Assembly: GCA_964653095.1 (NCBI GenBank) | Contig: CAZZEH010000007.1 | Span: 44,769-108,768, forward strand | Reading direction: 5' to 3' | DNA: 64,000 bases | Origin: JAMLHH01 sp964653095 | Lineage (GTDB): Bacteria > Bacteroidota > Bacteroidia > Chitinophagales > JADIYW01 | In this document: in pieces, positions 1 through 9,077 of the stretch | Layout of the letters: each line of letters opens with the position of its first letter | How positions within the stretch are numbered: the first letter of the stretch is position 1 | Program-made: the position numbers and the translations under genes | Notes under the pieces: generated by a model | Databases searched by the model: none | Seen by the model: the letters and a program-made list of their open reading frames with translations, nothing else | What the model was told of the DNA's origin: nothing

Positions 1-24
1 GTAAATTTGACATATTTTCTGCAA

Positions 25-1155
25 ATGGCCGGTATTTATATCCATATTCCTTTTTGTAAGCAGGCATGTCATTACTGTAACTTTCATTTTTCTACCACTT
101 TCGAGTCGTATAGGTCTCAAATGGTTGATGCCATTTGTCAGGAAATTATTCTTCGAAAAAACTTTTTTGGTACTCAAAAAACGAATATTCAGACCATATA
201 TTTTGGTGGCGGTACTCCATCTATTCTGACCGAGCAGGAATTTTATCAGATATGGGAGACTTTGGAGAGCTGCTTTAATCTGGAATATCTGAAAGAGGTT
301 ACATTAGAAGCTAACCCGGATGACATGGACGATACTTTCTTTCGTTTTATTCAATCTTCCCGTATTGACAGGCTTAGTATCGGAGTGCAGTCTTTAGACA
401 ATCTTGACCTTGCCTACCTCCACAGAGTACATGACAGTAAAAAAGCAATACAAAGTATAGAGACCGCACTAAAGCGCGGAATAAGAGAGATAACGACCGA
501 TTTAATTTTTGGGATTCCCACTTCAGGAATAAGCCGTTTGGAAAAAGACATAAGAACTTTAAGTACGCTTGGGGTAAATCATATTTCTGTATATGGTCTT
601 ACTGTAGAGTCCAGAACTCCTCTGGCTCATCTTATAGCAAAAAAGAAAGCCCTTCCGGTAGATGAGGAAAAATCGATTGAAGAAATGCTCTGGCTTATGG
701 ATTTCATGCCGGGTCTTGGTTATGAGCAATACGAAATTTCAAATTTTGCGGTGCCTGGTTTTGAAGCAGTTCACAACAGCAGTTATTGGAATGATATGCC
801 TTATTTGGGAATTGGACCTTCTGCCCACAGTTATATGAAGCCTGTCAGGAGCTGGAACGTAGCCAACAATATGACTTATATTCGTTCTGTTCAAAAAGAC
901 ATCTTGCCCTCAGAATCTGAAGTTTTAGATACCGAAACATTGTTTAATGAATGGGTAATGACTCACCTGAGACTGCGGGAGGGTATTTCTGTCTCTAAGC
1001 TAAAGCAACAGTATGGTATTTTTCTACAAGCTTTTAAATCTAACATACAGCCATTTGTTGCTGCCAAAGATGTGCTATTTGAAAACGGGAGATATGTGCT
1101 GACAAAAAAAGGAAAGCTAATCACGGATTATATTACTTCTGAACTATTCGTGTAG
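25..1155 (+). CDS. hemW: Radical SAM haem chaperone HemW
   Basis: HemW proteins are cytoplasmic radical SAM enzymes that bind haem and help deliver it to client haemoproteins; they were long mis-annotated as oxygen-independent coproporphyrinogen oxidase. The 4Fe-4S motif CxxxCxxC is at C11, C15 and C18, and the next residues (NF) are of HemW type, without the extra cysteine of true HemN. A GGGTPS motif lies at about 61-66 and an HNSSYW motif near 255. The 376-residue length fits the family. I chose the ATG at 25 because family members begin just before the first beta strand (AGIYIHIPF); an in-frame TTG at 7 would add six unlikely residues. The gene sits at the window edge, so its upstream neighbour is unknown. 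HemW rather than HemN is a confident call; the client protein cannot be inferred. Confidence 0.93.
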   Translation: MAGIYIHIPFCKQACHYCNFHFSTTFESYRSQMVDAICQEIILRKNFFGTQKTNIQTIYFGGGTPSILTEQEFYQIWETLESCFNLEYLKEVTLEANPDDMDDTFFRFIQSSRIDRLSIGVQSLDNLDLAYLHRVHDSKKAIQSIETALKRGIREITTDLIFGIPTSGISRLEKDIRTLSTLGVNHISVYGLTVESRTPLAHLIAKKKALPVDEEKSIEEMLWLMDFMPGLGYEQYEISNFAVPGFEAVHNSSYWNDMPYLGIGPSAHSYMKPVRSWNVANNMTYIRSVQKDILPSESEVLDTETLFNEWVMTHLRLREGISVSKLKQQYGIFLQAFKSNIQPFVAAKDVLFENGRYVLTKKGKLITDYITSELFV

Positions 1156-1190
1156 GTGAATTATCCAAATTAAAGAATGAGTAATATCCT

Positions 1191-1198
1191 TACTTTTG
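1191..1198 (+). promoter_or_regulatory. Possible -7 box for the flippase gene
   Basis: TACTTTTG matches the Bacteroidota -7 consensus TAnnTTTG and lies 17 bases before the ATG at 1215. No convincing TTTG -33 element is visible at the right distance, so this is a weak call. Confidence 0.4.
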
Positions 1199-1214
1199 TT
1201 AATTTCATGACCAC

Positions 1215-2717
1215 ATGAGCCTTTTTAAGAAACTCGCTTCTGATACTGCCGTTTACGGCGTGAGCAGTATTTTGGCAAGATTCATTAATTACATCTTCTC
1301 TTTTATTATTGTAAAAGCCATCTCTACGGCAGAGTACGGTGATTTTACAAAGTTTTATGCTTATGCGGGCTTCATTATGGTTGTACTGACTCACGGGATG
1401 GAAACGGCATATTTCAGATTTAAAAGTAAAGGAGGCGATAATCCAAAAGCTTTTGCAACCGGCTTCACTTCAATGGCGGTATTGGCCGGCTTGTTTGTCG
1501 TACTCTGCTATATTTTTGTTGAACCTATTGCGTTATACACGCGAGTAGCGGATAATCCGGAGTTTGTACTGCTTTTTGCCTGGATTATGGCATTTGACAC
1601 ACTATGTGCAATACCTTTTGCAAGTCTCAGAGCCAATAATAAGGCTGTTAAATTTGCAACTGTCCGCATCATCAATATTTCTATTTACATTTTTTTCATG
1701 ATGCTGTTTTTATTTTGGCTGCCTAAAATATACACCTCCTCACTAAGCCAAAATGCGCTTTGGACTAATTATTATAATCCCGCAAACGGAGTTGCCTATG
1801 TGTTTCTTGCCAATCTGATTGCCAGCGCAGCCACCTTGTTATTGTTATCCAAGGAAGTGACCGAGGTAAAATTTGGGTTTGACTCCAAGCTTTACAAAAA
1901 AATGCTGCCTTATGCACTCCCAATTACTTTAGTGGGATTTGCCGGTATGATAAATGAAATGCTCAGCCGGGTCATGATGGAATACTTGCTGCCTTATGAT
2001 GCCCTGACTAATAAAGAGATATTAGGTGTCTTTGGTTTTAATTACAAGTTTGCCATGCTGATTACTTTGTTTTTGCAGGCATACCGTTACGCCGCCGAAC
2101 CTTTTTTCTTTGCCAAGGCCGAAAGCGAATTTGCCAAACAAATATATGCCCGCAGCATGCATTATTTCATTATTGCAAGTTGTTTCTTATTCTTAGCTGT
2201 TATGTTTTCCGTGCCATTCCTGGAACATATCTTAGTCAATTTTGACATTAAATATGCAGAATATTTCGAGGGGCAAAATGTGATTCCAATTCTCCTTGCG
2301 GCAAACATTCTTTTAGGTGTCTATTTCAACCTGTCCACCTGGTACAAAGTCACGGATAAAACTCACATTGGAGCTGCCATTTCTATTTTTGGCGCTATTA
2401 TGACCTTTATTTTCAACTGGACATTAATACCATTATGGGGATATACCGGTGCGGCTCTGGCCACTCTGTTTTGCTATCTCACTATGGTATTGGCAGGATA
2501 TATTGCGGAGCGGAAATTTTATTCGATACCGTATGACCTCAAAACTGTAATTTTTTACCCGATTTTGGCACTTGTTTTATGGCAGTTATTTGTTTTTTCC
2601 AAAACCCAGCTTTCGCATATTGGAACTGTTTCAGTATTATCAGGAGTATTATTATCTATTTATCTTGCAGTTACATATATTCGTGAACGTAAAATTTCAA
2701 ACTTAAAAATTGAATAG
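1215..2717 (+). CDS. Oligosaccharide flippase-family membrane protein (Wzx/MATE-like)
   Basis: This is a 500-residue polytopic inner-membrane protein with about 12-14 hydrophobic segments spread over its whole length. The N-terminus (segments near 15-35 and 45-65) is typical of the polysaccharide biosynthesis/Wzx branch of the MOP superfamily, which flips lipid-linked oligosaccharides or other lipid-linked precursors to the outer leaflet. There is no signal peptide and no soluble domain. The dUTPase gene starts 4 bases after its stop, so the two are probably cotranscribed. The order flippase, dut, nucleotidyltransferase, TPR is, from my knowledge, common in Bacteroidota, which suggests a housekeeping envelope role rather than membership of a strain-specific O-antigen locus. 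Substrate unknown. Confidence 0.85.
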   Translation: MSLFKKLASDTAVYGVSSILARFINYIFSFIIVKAISTAEYGDFTKFYAYAGFIMVVLTHGMETAYFRFKSKGGDNPKAFATGFTSMAVLAGLFVVLCYIFVEPIALYTRVADNPEFVLLFAWIMAFDTLCAIPFASLRANNKAVKFATVRIINISIYIFFMMLFLFWLPKIYTSSLSQNALWTNYYNPANGVAYVFLANLIASAATLLLLSKEVTEVKFGFDSKLYKKMLPYALPITLVGFAGMINEMLSRVMMEYLLPYDALTNKEILGVFGFNYKFAMLITLFLQAYRYAAEPFFFAKAESEFAKQIYARSMHYFIIASCFLFLAVMFSVPFLEHILVNFDIKYAEYFEGQNVIPILLAANILLGVYFNLSTWYKVTDKTHIGAAISIFGAIMTFIFNWTLIPLWGYTGAALATLFCYLTMVLAGYIAERKFYSIPYDLKTVIFYPILALVLWQLFVFSKTQLSHIGTVSVLSGVLLSIYLAVTYIRERKISNLKIE

Positions 2718-2720
2718 AAT

Positions 2721-3164
2721 ATGTCTGTTGTACATATAAAAATTGTAAATGATTCAAATAATCCACTTCCACAATATGAAACTGACGGTTCGGCAGGCAT
2801 GGATTTAAGAGCCGCACTCAATGAGCCTGCGTTTATCAAACCTCTGCAGAGGATATTAATTCCAACCGGTCTTTTCATAGAACTTCCTATGGGTTACGAA
2901 GCACAAATTCGTCCCCGCAGCGGATTAGCCTTTAAAAAGGGGCTTACAGTTCTTAATTCCCCGGGAACAATTGACTCCGACTACAGGGGTGAAATCAAAA
3001 TAATTTTAGTCAATCTTTCCAACGAGACCGTAGTTATCAATACTGGTGACAGAATCGCTCAAATGGTGATTGCCAAACATGAAAAAGCAGAATTTACCGA
3101 AGTCTTTGAACTCTCCGATACAAAACGCGGAGAAGGTGGATTTGGTCATACCGGCACGAAATAA
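2721..3164 (+). CDS. dut: dUTP diphosphatase
   Basis: The trimeric dUTPase hydrolyses dUTP to dUMP and pyrophosphate, keeping uracil out of DNA and supplying dTMP synthesis. All five family motifs are present in order: AGMDLRA near 25, PRSGLA near 64, GTIDSDYRGEI near 82, GDRIAQMVI near 107, and the flexible C-terminal RGEGGFGHTG near 135-144, which closes over the active site. The length of 147 residues is normal. It follows the flippase stop by 3 bases. The next gene has its own promoter overlapping the dut end, so dut probably ends the first transcription unit. Confidence 0.97.
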   Translation: MSVVHIKIVNDSNNPLPQYETDGSAGMDLRAALNEPAFIKPLQRILIPTGLFIELPMGYEAQIRPRSGLAFKKGLTVLNSPGTIDSDYRGEIKIILVNLSNETVVINTGDRIAQMVIAKHEKAEFTEVFELSDTKRGEGGFGHTGTK

Positions 3165-3173
3165 TTACATTTG
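3141..3173 (+). promoter_or_regulatory. Bacteroidota-type promoter for the nucleotidyltransferase gene
   Basis: TTTG at 3141-3144 and TACATTTG at 3166-3173 are separated by 21 bases, matching the primary sigma consensus TTTG/TAnnTTTG of this phylum. The -33 element lies inside the last codons of dut, and the start codon at 3210 is 36 bases downstream of the -7 box. Confidence 0.7.
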
Positions 3174-3209
3174 CCTTTTTCTAAACCTAATGAACTTTAA
3201 ATTTTCTAA

Positions 3210-4214
3210 ATGAATATCATTATTCCTATGGCGGGAAGAGGTTCGAGACTGAGACCTCACACGATTACAACTCCTAAGCCCCTTGTCCCGGTAGCCGGTA
3301 AACCTATCGTGGAATGGTTGGCCGGAGACTTAATAAAATTATATCCCGGCAACGTAGATACAATCGGATTTGTAATAGGTGACTTTGGTAAAGAAGTTGA
3401 AAACAATCTGCTCGAAATCGCAGAGAGACTGGGAGCCAAAGGAAAAATATTTTATCAGAGCAAGGCTCTTGGTACTGCTCATGCCATTGACTGTGCAAGT
3501 GAAATTCTGACCGGACCTACAATAATAGCTTTTGCAGATACACTTTTTAAAACAGATTATAAAATAAATCTGGACGATGACAGTACTATATTTGTTCAAA
3601 AAGTAGCTGACCCTTCAGCTTTTGGAGTCGTCCAGCTTTCTGATGATGGATATATTACCGATTTTGTGGAAAAACCCGAAACTTTTATATCCGATCTGGC
3701 TATTATAGGTATTTACTACTTTCGCGATGGAGACAGATTAAGAGAAGGTATAAAAAATTTAATACGAAAAGATATCAAAACTAAAGGAGAATACCAACTG
3801 ACGGATGTCATGGAAACCCTCCGAAAAGAAGGTGTAAAATATCTTCCGGGAGAAGTAATCGAATGGTTGGACTGCGGAAATAAAAATGCGACCGTTCATA
3901 CCAATCAAAGAATTTTAGAAATAAAAATGCCTGACGGATATGTCTCGCCAAGTGCGCAAATAGTAAACAGCATAGTTATTCATCCCTGCTTTATTGATGA
4001 ACATGTCAGAATCGAACAGACCGTGATGGGTCCTCACGTTTCGGTCGGCGCCGATACGGGTATATTAAATAGTGTTATCAAGAACTCCATTATTCAAAAA
4101 AACACTCATCTTCAAGGTATGCTGATTTCAGACTCCATGATTGGCAATAACGTGTCTTACAAATGTGAGCCCAAAGACTTAAGCATAGGAGATTACACCC
4201 AAATAGAAGAATGA
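3210..4214 (+). CDS. Sugar-1-phosphate nucleotidyltransferase with left-handed beta-helix tail
   Basis: The N-terminal ~235 residues are a GT-A fold nucleotidyltransferase: GRGSRLRPHT at 9-18 binds the nucleotide, PKPLVPVAGKP at about 23-33 carries the conserved lysine, and FVEKP near 153 contacts the sugar. This family transfers NMP to a sugar 1-phosphate (dTDP-glucose, GDP-mannose and UDP-sugar types). Residues from about 245 onwards are hexapeptide-like turns ([IV]-x-x-S-[IV] repeats) forming a short left-handed beta helix, which can carry an acyltransferase or oligomerisation role. The 334-residue length fits. The stop overlaps the next start as ATGA, so translation is probably coupled to the TPR gene. 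The exact sugar nucleotide cannot be decided from sequence alone. Confidence 0.85.
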   Translation: MNIIIPMAGRGSRLRPHTITTPKPLVPVAGKPIVEWLAGDLIKLYPGNVDTIGFVIGDFGKEVENNLLEIAERLGAKGKIFYQSKALGTAHAIDCASEILTGPTIIAFADTLFKTDYKINLDDDSTIFVQKVADPSAFGVVQLSDDGYITDFVEKPETFISDLAIIGIYYFRDGDRLREGIKNLIRKDIKTKGEYQLTDVMETLRKEGVKYLPGEVIEWLDCGNKNATVHTNQRILEIKMPDGYVSPSAQIVNSIVIHPCFIDEHVRIEQTVMGPHVSVGADTGILNSVIKNSIIQKNTHLQGMLISDSMIGNNVSYKCEPKDLSIGDYTQIEE

Positions 4215-5959
4215 TAAACTTCAGAAAACACTTCATACTCATACTGGCGCTGCTCATCGCAGGTCCGGTAACCTTTGCAAAAAAGAAAAAGAACAAAAAC
4301 AGTTCGACATCCCAAGCGGAAACTGTTCAGGAGAAAAGCAGAAAAAGCACGATACAGGAAGAGGCCATGTTTATTGATGCCATGCAATCCGCTCTTTTGG
4401 GCAATCTCAACGAGGCTCTGTTCAAATTCAAAGCTATTGTAAAAGACGACCCTTTAAACTATGCGGCTTTTTTTCAGATAGCCAAGATTTATTACGAGTT
4501 GAATGAACTGGACAAGGCAGAATCCTACAACCAAGCTGCTCTAAATATAAACCCAAAATATATTTGGAGTTATCATCTTCTGGTGCAAATTAAAGCAACC
4601 AAATATGATTATGACGGTGCAGCGGAGGCATATTCACACCTCGTTGAACTCATGCCCGGAGATATTGAAACTTTGGTCACCTGGGTTGCATTTTTAAAAG
4701 GAGCCGGTAAGTTTGAAGAGGCTCTGAAAGTTTTGGATAAGGTAGAGCAAATTACCGGTATGACTGAAGAATTGCTGTTGGCAAAACTCCCTCTGCTGAA
4801 AGAAATAAAAAAACACGATGAGGCTATAAGACAAATTAATCGGCAAATAGCAGCAGATTCAACTCAATATCAATATTACGGTTATCTCGGTGATGTGTAT
4901 TATGAAACAGAAGACTATGACCACGCCATTAAAGCCTACGAAAAAGTATTAGAACTCAATCCTGACAATGCTATAGCATATTACTCTTTATCAGTGCTTT
5001 ATGATGAAAAGGGAGATAAAGAAGCGAAAGCAAATATATTGAGCTCGGTCATGCAATCTCATTCTATCGAATTAGAGACCAAGTTAGATGTTTTATCTCT
5101 GTCTATGAGACACGAGTTGTCGGAAGAAGAAAAAGATACCACACTCATTTTAAATCTCTTTGAAGATTTGGCTGAAAACCATTCGGACCATTCATCTGTA
5201 GTTTCTCTTTTAACTGAAATGTATCATATGTTTAAGGGCCCAAAAAAGGCTATCAGCTACCTCAAAGAACATATTAATAGTATTGAACCGGATATTGACC
5301 TCTACTTACAACTTCTGTCCATGATGGTTTCTGATGACGTTATGGACGATTTGTATTTATACTCCCAGAAAGGGGTTGAGTTTTTCCCCGAAGACCCTGT
5401 TTTCGATTTTTACAGTGGAGTGTCTGCTTATGCGGATAAAAAATATGATTTGGCACAAAGAGCGTATTCTAATGGTCTGAAAAAAGAATTTAACAACGAA
5501 GCTCTTCGTCTCCAAATGTATATAGGTCTTGGTGACGTGTCCGTAGAATTAGAAGATTTTGACACAGGGTACGATGCGTATGAAAAGGCCTTGGAAATAG
5601 ATCCAAATCACGCAACAGCGCTTAACAATTATGCCTATTATCTGAGCGTAAGAAATATTGAATTAAACAGAGCAGAAAAAATGAGTAAAAAATCAAATCT
5701 GCTCGAAGAAAATAATCCTGCCTTCCAGGATACCTACGCCTGGATTATGTACCAAAAGGGACTTTATAAGGAAGCTTTAAAATGGATGGAAAAAGCATTG
5801 GAATCCTCAGAAAACCCCAGTGATGTCTTGTATGATCATCACGGTGATATCCTGATAAAATTAGGGAAAAAAGCCGAAGCCATTAAAAGTTGGGAAAAGG
5901 CTCTGGAGTTAAATCAGGATAAAAAAGAAACCGCAGAAAAAATCAAAATGTATCAATAA
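4211..5959 (+). CDS. TPR-repeat protein, probably exported
   Basis: This 582-residue protein has a short hydrophobic N-terminal segment (about 6-23, ending near AFAKK) consistent with a signal peptide, then a lysine- and serine-rich linker, then tetratricopeptide repeats over most of its length. Repeat cores such as YxxLGDVYYE...YDHAIKAYEKVLELNPD (near 223-255) and YEKALEIDPNHATALNNYAYYLS (near 456-478) are clear. TPR arrays are protein-protein scaffolds, so no reaction is implied. The start overlaps the nucleotidyltransferase stop by 4 bases. In related genomes as I know them a DUF4292 lipoprotein and an M23 peptidase usually follow; here a metal-handling module follows instead. It is probably an outer-envelope assembly factor, but that is inference. 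Confidence 0.8.
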   Translation: MINFRKHFILILALLIAGPVTFAKKKKNKNSSTSQAETVQEKSRKSTIQEEAMFIDAMQSALLGNLNEALFKFKAIVKDDPLNYAAFFQIAKIYYELNELDKAESYNQAALNINPKYIWSYHLLVQIKATKYDYDGAAEAYSHLVELMPGDIETLVTWVAFLKGAGKFEEALKVLDKVEQITGMTEELLLAKLPLLKEIKKHDEAIRQINRQIAADSTQYQYYGYLGDVYYETEDYDHAIKAYEKVLELNPDNAIAYYSLSVLYDEKGDKEAKANILSSVMQSHSIELETKLDVLSLSMRHELSEEEKDTTLILNLFEDLAENHSDHSSVVSLLTEMYHMFKGPKKAISYLKEHINSIEPDIDLYLQLLSMMVSDDVMDDLYLYSQKGVEFFPEDPVFDFYSGVSAYADKKYDLAQRAYSNGLKKEFNNEALRLQMYIGLGDVSVELEDFDTGYDAYEKALEIDPNHATALNNYAYYLSVRNIELNRAEKMSKKSNLLEENNPAFQDTYAWIMYQKGLYKEALKWMEKALESSENPSDVLYDHHGDILIKLGKKAEAIKSWEKALELNQDKKETAEKIKMYQ

Positions 5960-5993
5960 GCAGGTTACACTTGACAATTCTTAACCATAGCAG

Positions 5994-6026
5994 TTGATTG
6001 TCAATAACTGGTTTTATATATCTTTG
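5994..6026 (+). promoter_or_regulatory. Promoter of the metal-handling operon
   Basis: TATCTTTG at 6019-6026 is a perfect -7 box; TTG triplets at 5994 and 5998 lie 22 and 18 bases upstream as possible -33 elements. The box ends 6 bases before the ATG at 6033, so the transcript would have a very short or no leader. It also shows that the longer in-frame TTG start at 5994 cannot be used from this promoter. Confidence 0.65.
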
Positions 6027-6032
6027 CAGCGA

Positions 6033-6470
6033 ATGTTGTTAAGAAAGCAAATACTTGCATGGGTTACAATTTTGGTGTTTAGCTTCAGCACTACCGGTGT
6101 TTCTATTTACAACCATATCTGTAATGTTGCCGATTACAAATCAGTCACATTATCAGAATTGTGGTGTGAAGACCTCAGCCAACTCGAAAATTGCTGCAAT
6201 GAAGATGAAAATGCCCGAGCAAATGACGACTGCTGTGACAACAACATCTCTTTTAACAAATACATCCCTAACGGGAATATAGAGCAGCAAAGCCAGCTTG
6301 ATGCCCTTCCGGTGTCAGCAGCACTGCCTTTATATCAATTCCGGAATTTTGAAGCCAGCCTTCTTATTCTCTTTAAAAATAAACATTACCACCAGGCACC
6401 GGACCCGCATATCAGCAACCCCAAGTCTGTCTCCCAACGGTTGGCAGAGGTGCAGTCCTACGTGTGTTAG
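6033..6470 (+). CDS. Exported cysteine-rich protein, HYC_CC_PP-like
   Basis: This 145-residue protein has a hydrophobic N-terminal segment (about 7-24) that may be a signal peptide, then HIC at 28-30, C45, two adjacent cysteine pairs (C54-C55 and C67-C68), an acidic stretch between them, an APDPH motif near 122-126 and a terminal C145. This layout matches the small Bacteroidota family known as HYC_CC_PP, which is typically found just upstream of TonB receptors and HMA proteins; here the first motif is HIC rather than HYC. Function is not established; cysteine pairs plus context suggest binding of copper or another soft metal. The ATG at 6033 is preferred because a -7 box lies at 6019-6026. 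It is first in a three-gene unit. Confidence 0.7.
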   Translation: MLLRKQILAWVTILVFSFSTTGVSIYNHICNVADYKSVTLSELWCEDLSQLENCCNEDENARANDDCCDNNISFNKYIPNGNIEQQSQLDALPVSAALPLYQFRNFEASLLILFKNKHYHQAPDPHISNPKSVSQRLAEVQSYVC

Positions 6471-6523
6471 TATATTTCACTCCCTTTTTTAGAAAGTGAT
6501 TTATAAATACTAATACAAATAAT

Positions 6524-8704
6524 ATGAAAATATATTTTTCTTTGCTGTTTGCACTGGTCATGCAGCTCAGCTTTGCACAAAATAAAATTATGGTGCATGT
6601 CAATGACCAAACTACCGGAGAACCACTCATAGGAGCATCCGTATATTGGACTGAAACCATGCAGGGGACAGCTACTGATATTGACGGAGTCGCATTTATT
6701 TCCGGTTCAAAAAAATACCCCGACAAATTAGTGGTCTCATATGTTGGCTACAATTCCGATACGGTTGAATTAAAAAAACACCTGTCTCATCTGTATGTCC
6801 ATTTATCAGAAAAAATTGTGCTGGATGTCACAGAGGTTATTGGAAAAAGAAAAGACGAATACATTCGCACACTGGATCCGGCCAAAACAGAGGTTATTTC
6901 TCAAAATCAATTGAGGAAAGCGGCCTGTTGCAATCTTTCCGAAAGTTTTCAAACCAATGCATCCGCACAGGTTAATTTTGAAGATGCCGTCACCGGAGCC
7001 AAACAAATAGAACTTTTGGGACTAAAAGGAATCTATGTACAGAATACTATCGAAAACACTCCCGCCCTGCGCGGTCTTTCGTCTTCATTTGCTTTAGATA
7101 ATGTCCCCGCCCCCTGGATTAAATCTATAGAACTTGCCAAAGGTACGCCAAGTGTCCGATCGGGCTTTGAAGGGATTACAGGCTCCATTAATATTAATTA
7201 CAAAGAACCTGCAAATCTATCGCCGTTTTATTTTGACCTGTTTGCCAATCATACAGGAAGATTTGAGGGCAATATGATGACAGGAATCAATAAAAATAAA
7301 TGGGGTACCGGGCTATATTTCAATGGAGCTTTAACCAAAGATCACAAAGACAGGAATGGAGATTCTTTTTACGATCAGCCTCAAGTCAACCAGTTTAACG
7401 CAATGAACAGTTGGACATTTGATGGAGAGAAGGTTGAAACCAGATTTTTGATAAAAGGACTGCATGAGCAAAGAAAGTCCGGACAAATTTCATTACCCGA
7501 AAATCAGGATGAACTTTATAAAATAAATATCAAAACAGACCGAATCGAAGGGATAGGTAAAGTAGGGATTTTTCTGCCGGGCGGGCTTGAAAGAAGTTTG
7601 GGAATTACTGCATCAGGTTTTTGGCACAATCAAAAAGGATTATACGGCTCCAATAATTATGACGGGCTTCAGGGAAGTTTCTTTGGAAATGCACTTTTTC
7701 AGACTGTCGTCAAAAATACTAATCACACCATATTTGCCGGAGGATCAATCATGTATGATATGTACGACGAGAATGTGAATGGCACACCGCTCAAAAGGAC
7801 AGACATCGTTCCGGGAATTTCGGCAGAATACACCTACAAACATTTAGACAAAATTACATTAGTCGCCGGATTAAGGGCAGATTTCCCTAATCATTTTAAC
7901 GCACAAATCAATCCGAGAATTCATTTTAGATATGAACCCGTTCACGGCACTCAAATAAGATTAGCCGGAGGGAGAGGTTTTAGAATTCCTAATATTTATG
8001 CAGAAAACATATACATGTTTGCAAGCTCCAGAGCTATACACGTTACAGAAAAGCCCGGATTTGAATCCGCATGGAACTCCGGAATAAGTCTGATACAGGA
8101 AATTCACATAGGTCCAAAACTATCTAATATCGCAATAGATTTCTTTCACACCAGATTTACAAATCAGGTTATAGTGGATATCGAAAACGGAAACAATAAG
8201 GCAGACATCTATAATTTAGACGGAAAATCCTATTCTAATTCCTTTATGATAGAATGGTCTATTGAGCCTGTAACCGGATTTGATATGAAATTTGCATACA
8301 GACTGGAAGATGTACGACAGACAATGAAAGGAAAGCTTATCAGAAAAAGCATGATACCTCCACACAGAGGTCTGGCGGCTTTGTCCTATAAAACAAATGA
8401 TGAAAAATGGATGTTTACCACCAACCTGAACATTCACAGTAAAATGAAATACCCGGCAAGTTTTAATGATGAACACAATCAGTTCTCCCCGGCAAGTGCC
8501 ATGCTCGGTGCACAGATTACGAGGTATCAGGGCAATTTCGAATTTTTTATTGGCGGAGAAAACCTACTCAATGTCAGACAGAAGTTTCCAATTATAGGAT
8601 ATGAGAATCCATTTGGCGAGATTTTTGATACGCATCAGATATGGGGTCCGGTCATTGGTCCCATTGCTTATGGGGGAGTCAGATTTAATTTAAATTCAAA
8701 ATAA
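6524..8704 (+). CDS. TonB-dependent outer-membrane receptor with carboxypeptidase-regulatory-like domain
   Basis: The 726-residue precursor has a signal peptide ending at about residue 18 (SFAQ), a carboxypeptidase-regulatory-like beta-sandwich at about 22-95 (GEPLIGASVYW and VSYVGYNSDT are typical), a plug at about 115-235 (ALRGLSSSFALDNVP, GFEGITGSINI) and a beta barrel to the C-terminus, which ends in alternating aromatic/polar residues. Such receptors import large or scarce ligands across the outer membrane using TonB energy. C135-C136 sit early in the plug; adjacent cysteines there are, as I recall, typical of the receptors that accompany HYC_CC_PP and HMA proteins. It lies 53 bases after the cysteine-rich gene and 9 bases before the HMA gene. 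A copper or other transition-metal ligand is inferred from context only. Confidence 0.88.
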   Translation: MKIYFSLLFALVMQLSFAQNKIMVHVNDQTTGEPLIGASVYWTETMQGTATDIDGVAFISGSKKYPDKLVVSYVGYNSDTVELKKHLSHLYVHLSEKIVLDVTEVIGKRKDEYIRTLDPAKTEVISQNQLRKAACCNLSESFQTNASAQVNFEDAVTGAKQIELLGLKGIYVQNTIENTPALRGLSSSFALDNVPAPWIKSIELAKGTPSVRSGFEGITGSININYKEPANLSPFYFDLFANHTGRFEGNMMTGINKNKWGTGLYFNGALTKDHKDRNGDSFYDQPQVNQFNAMNSWTFDGEKVETRFLIKGLHEQRKSGQISLPENQDELYKINIKTDRIEGIGKVGIFLPGGLERSLGITASGFWHNQKGLYGSNNYDGLQGSFFGNALFQTVVKNTNHTIFAGGSIMYDMYDENVNGTPLKRTDIVPGISAEYTYKHLDKITLVAGLRADFPNHFNAQINPRIHFRYEPVHGTQIRLAGGRGFRIPNIYAENIYMFASSRAIHVTEKPGFESAWNSGISLIQEIHIGPKLSNIAIDFFHTRFTNQVIVDIENGNNKADIYNLDGKSYSNSFMIEWSIEPVTGFDMKFAYRLEDVRQTMKGKLIRKSMIPPHRGLAALSYKTNDEKWMFTTNLNIHSKMKYPASFNDEHNQFSPASAMLGAQITRYQGNFEFFIGGENLLNVRQKFPIIGYENPFGEIFDTHQIWGPVIGPIAYGGVRFNLNSK

Positions 8705-8713
8705 ATTTACGCT

Positions 8714-9055
8714 ATGAATAGACATATCACGACTTATCTTTTCACTTTTTTAACTCTGTGCTTCATTTTGCCTGTGACTGCCAAAGACATACAAAAAGAA
8801 ACCATAGAAGTACTCGGAAACTGCGGTATGTGCGAGAGCAGAATCACACAGGCTGCTTTAGGCAAAGGGGTGAAAAGTGCCGTGTGGGATAAAAACACCA
8901 AACAATTGCAAATCATCTACGATGCGGATAAAACCTCTATGGAAGAAATAGAGAAACGTATAGCTGAAGCCGGACACGATACTCCGAATTTCAGGGCAGA
9001 TGATGAAACTTATGAAAGACTGCACGGATGCTGTATGTATCCGAGAAAGGAGTAA
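8714..9055 (+). CDS. Exported heavy-metal-associated (HMA) domain protein
   Basis: This 113-residue protein has a signal peptide (about 1-23, ending VTAK) followed by a ferredoxin-like HMA fold. The metal site is GNCGMCESRI, with C37 and C40 making the CxxC, shifted relative to the classic GMxCxxC. AGHDT near 87 and the C-terminal pair C106-C107 (HGCCMY) are, as I know it, a conserved signature of Bacteroidota exported HMA proteins. The family binds Cu(I) or similar soft ions; this copy probably acts in the periplasm with the preceding receptor. It closes the operon and is followed by a strong hairpin terminator. Which metal, and whether the module scavenges or detoxifies, cannot be read from sequence. 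Confidence 0.85.
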   Translation: MNRHITTYLFTFLTLCFILPVTAKDIQKETIEVLGNCGMCESRITQAALGKGVKSAVWDKNTKQLQIIYDADKTSMEEIEKRIAEAGHDTPNFRADDETYERLHGCCMYPRKE

Positions 9056-9077
9056 AAGTCTTATATTTACAACAGAC

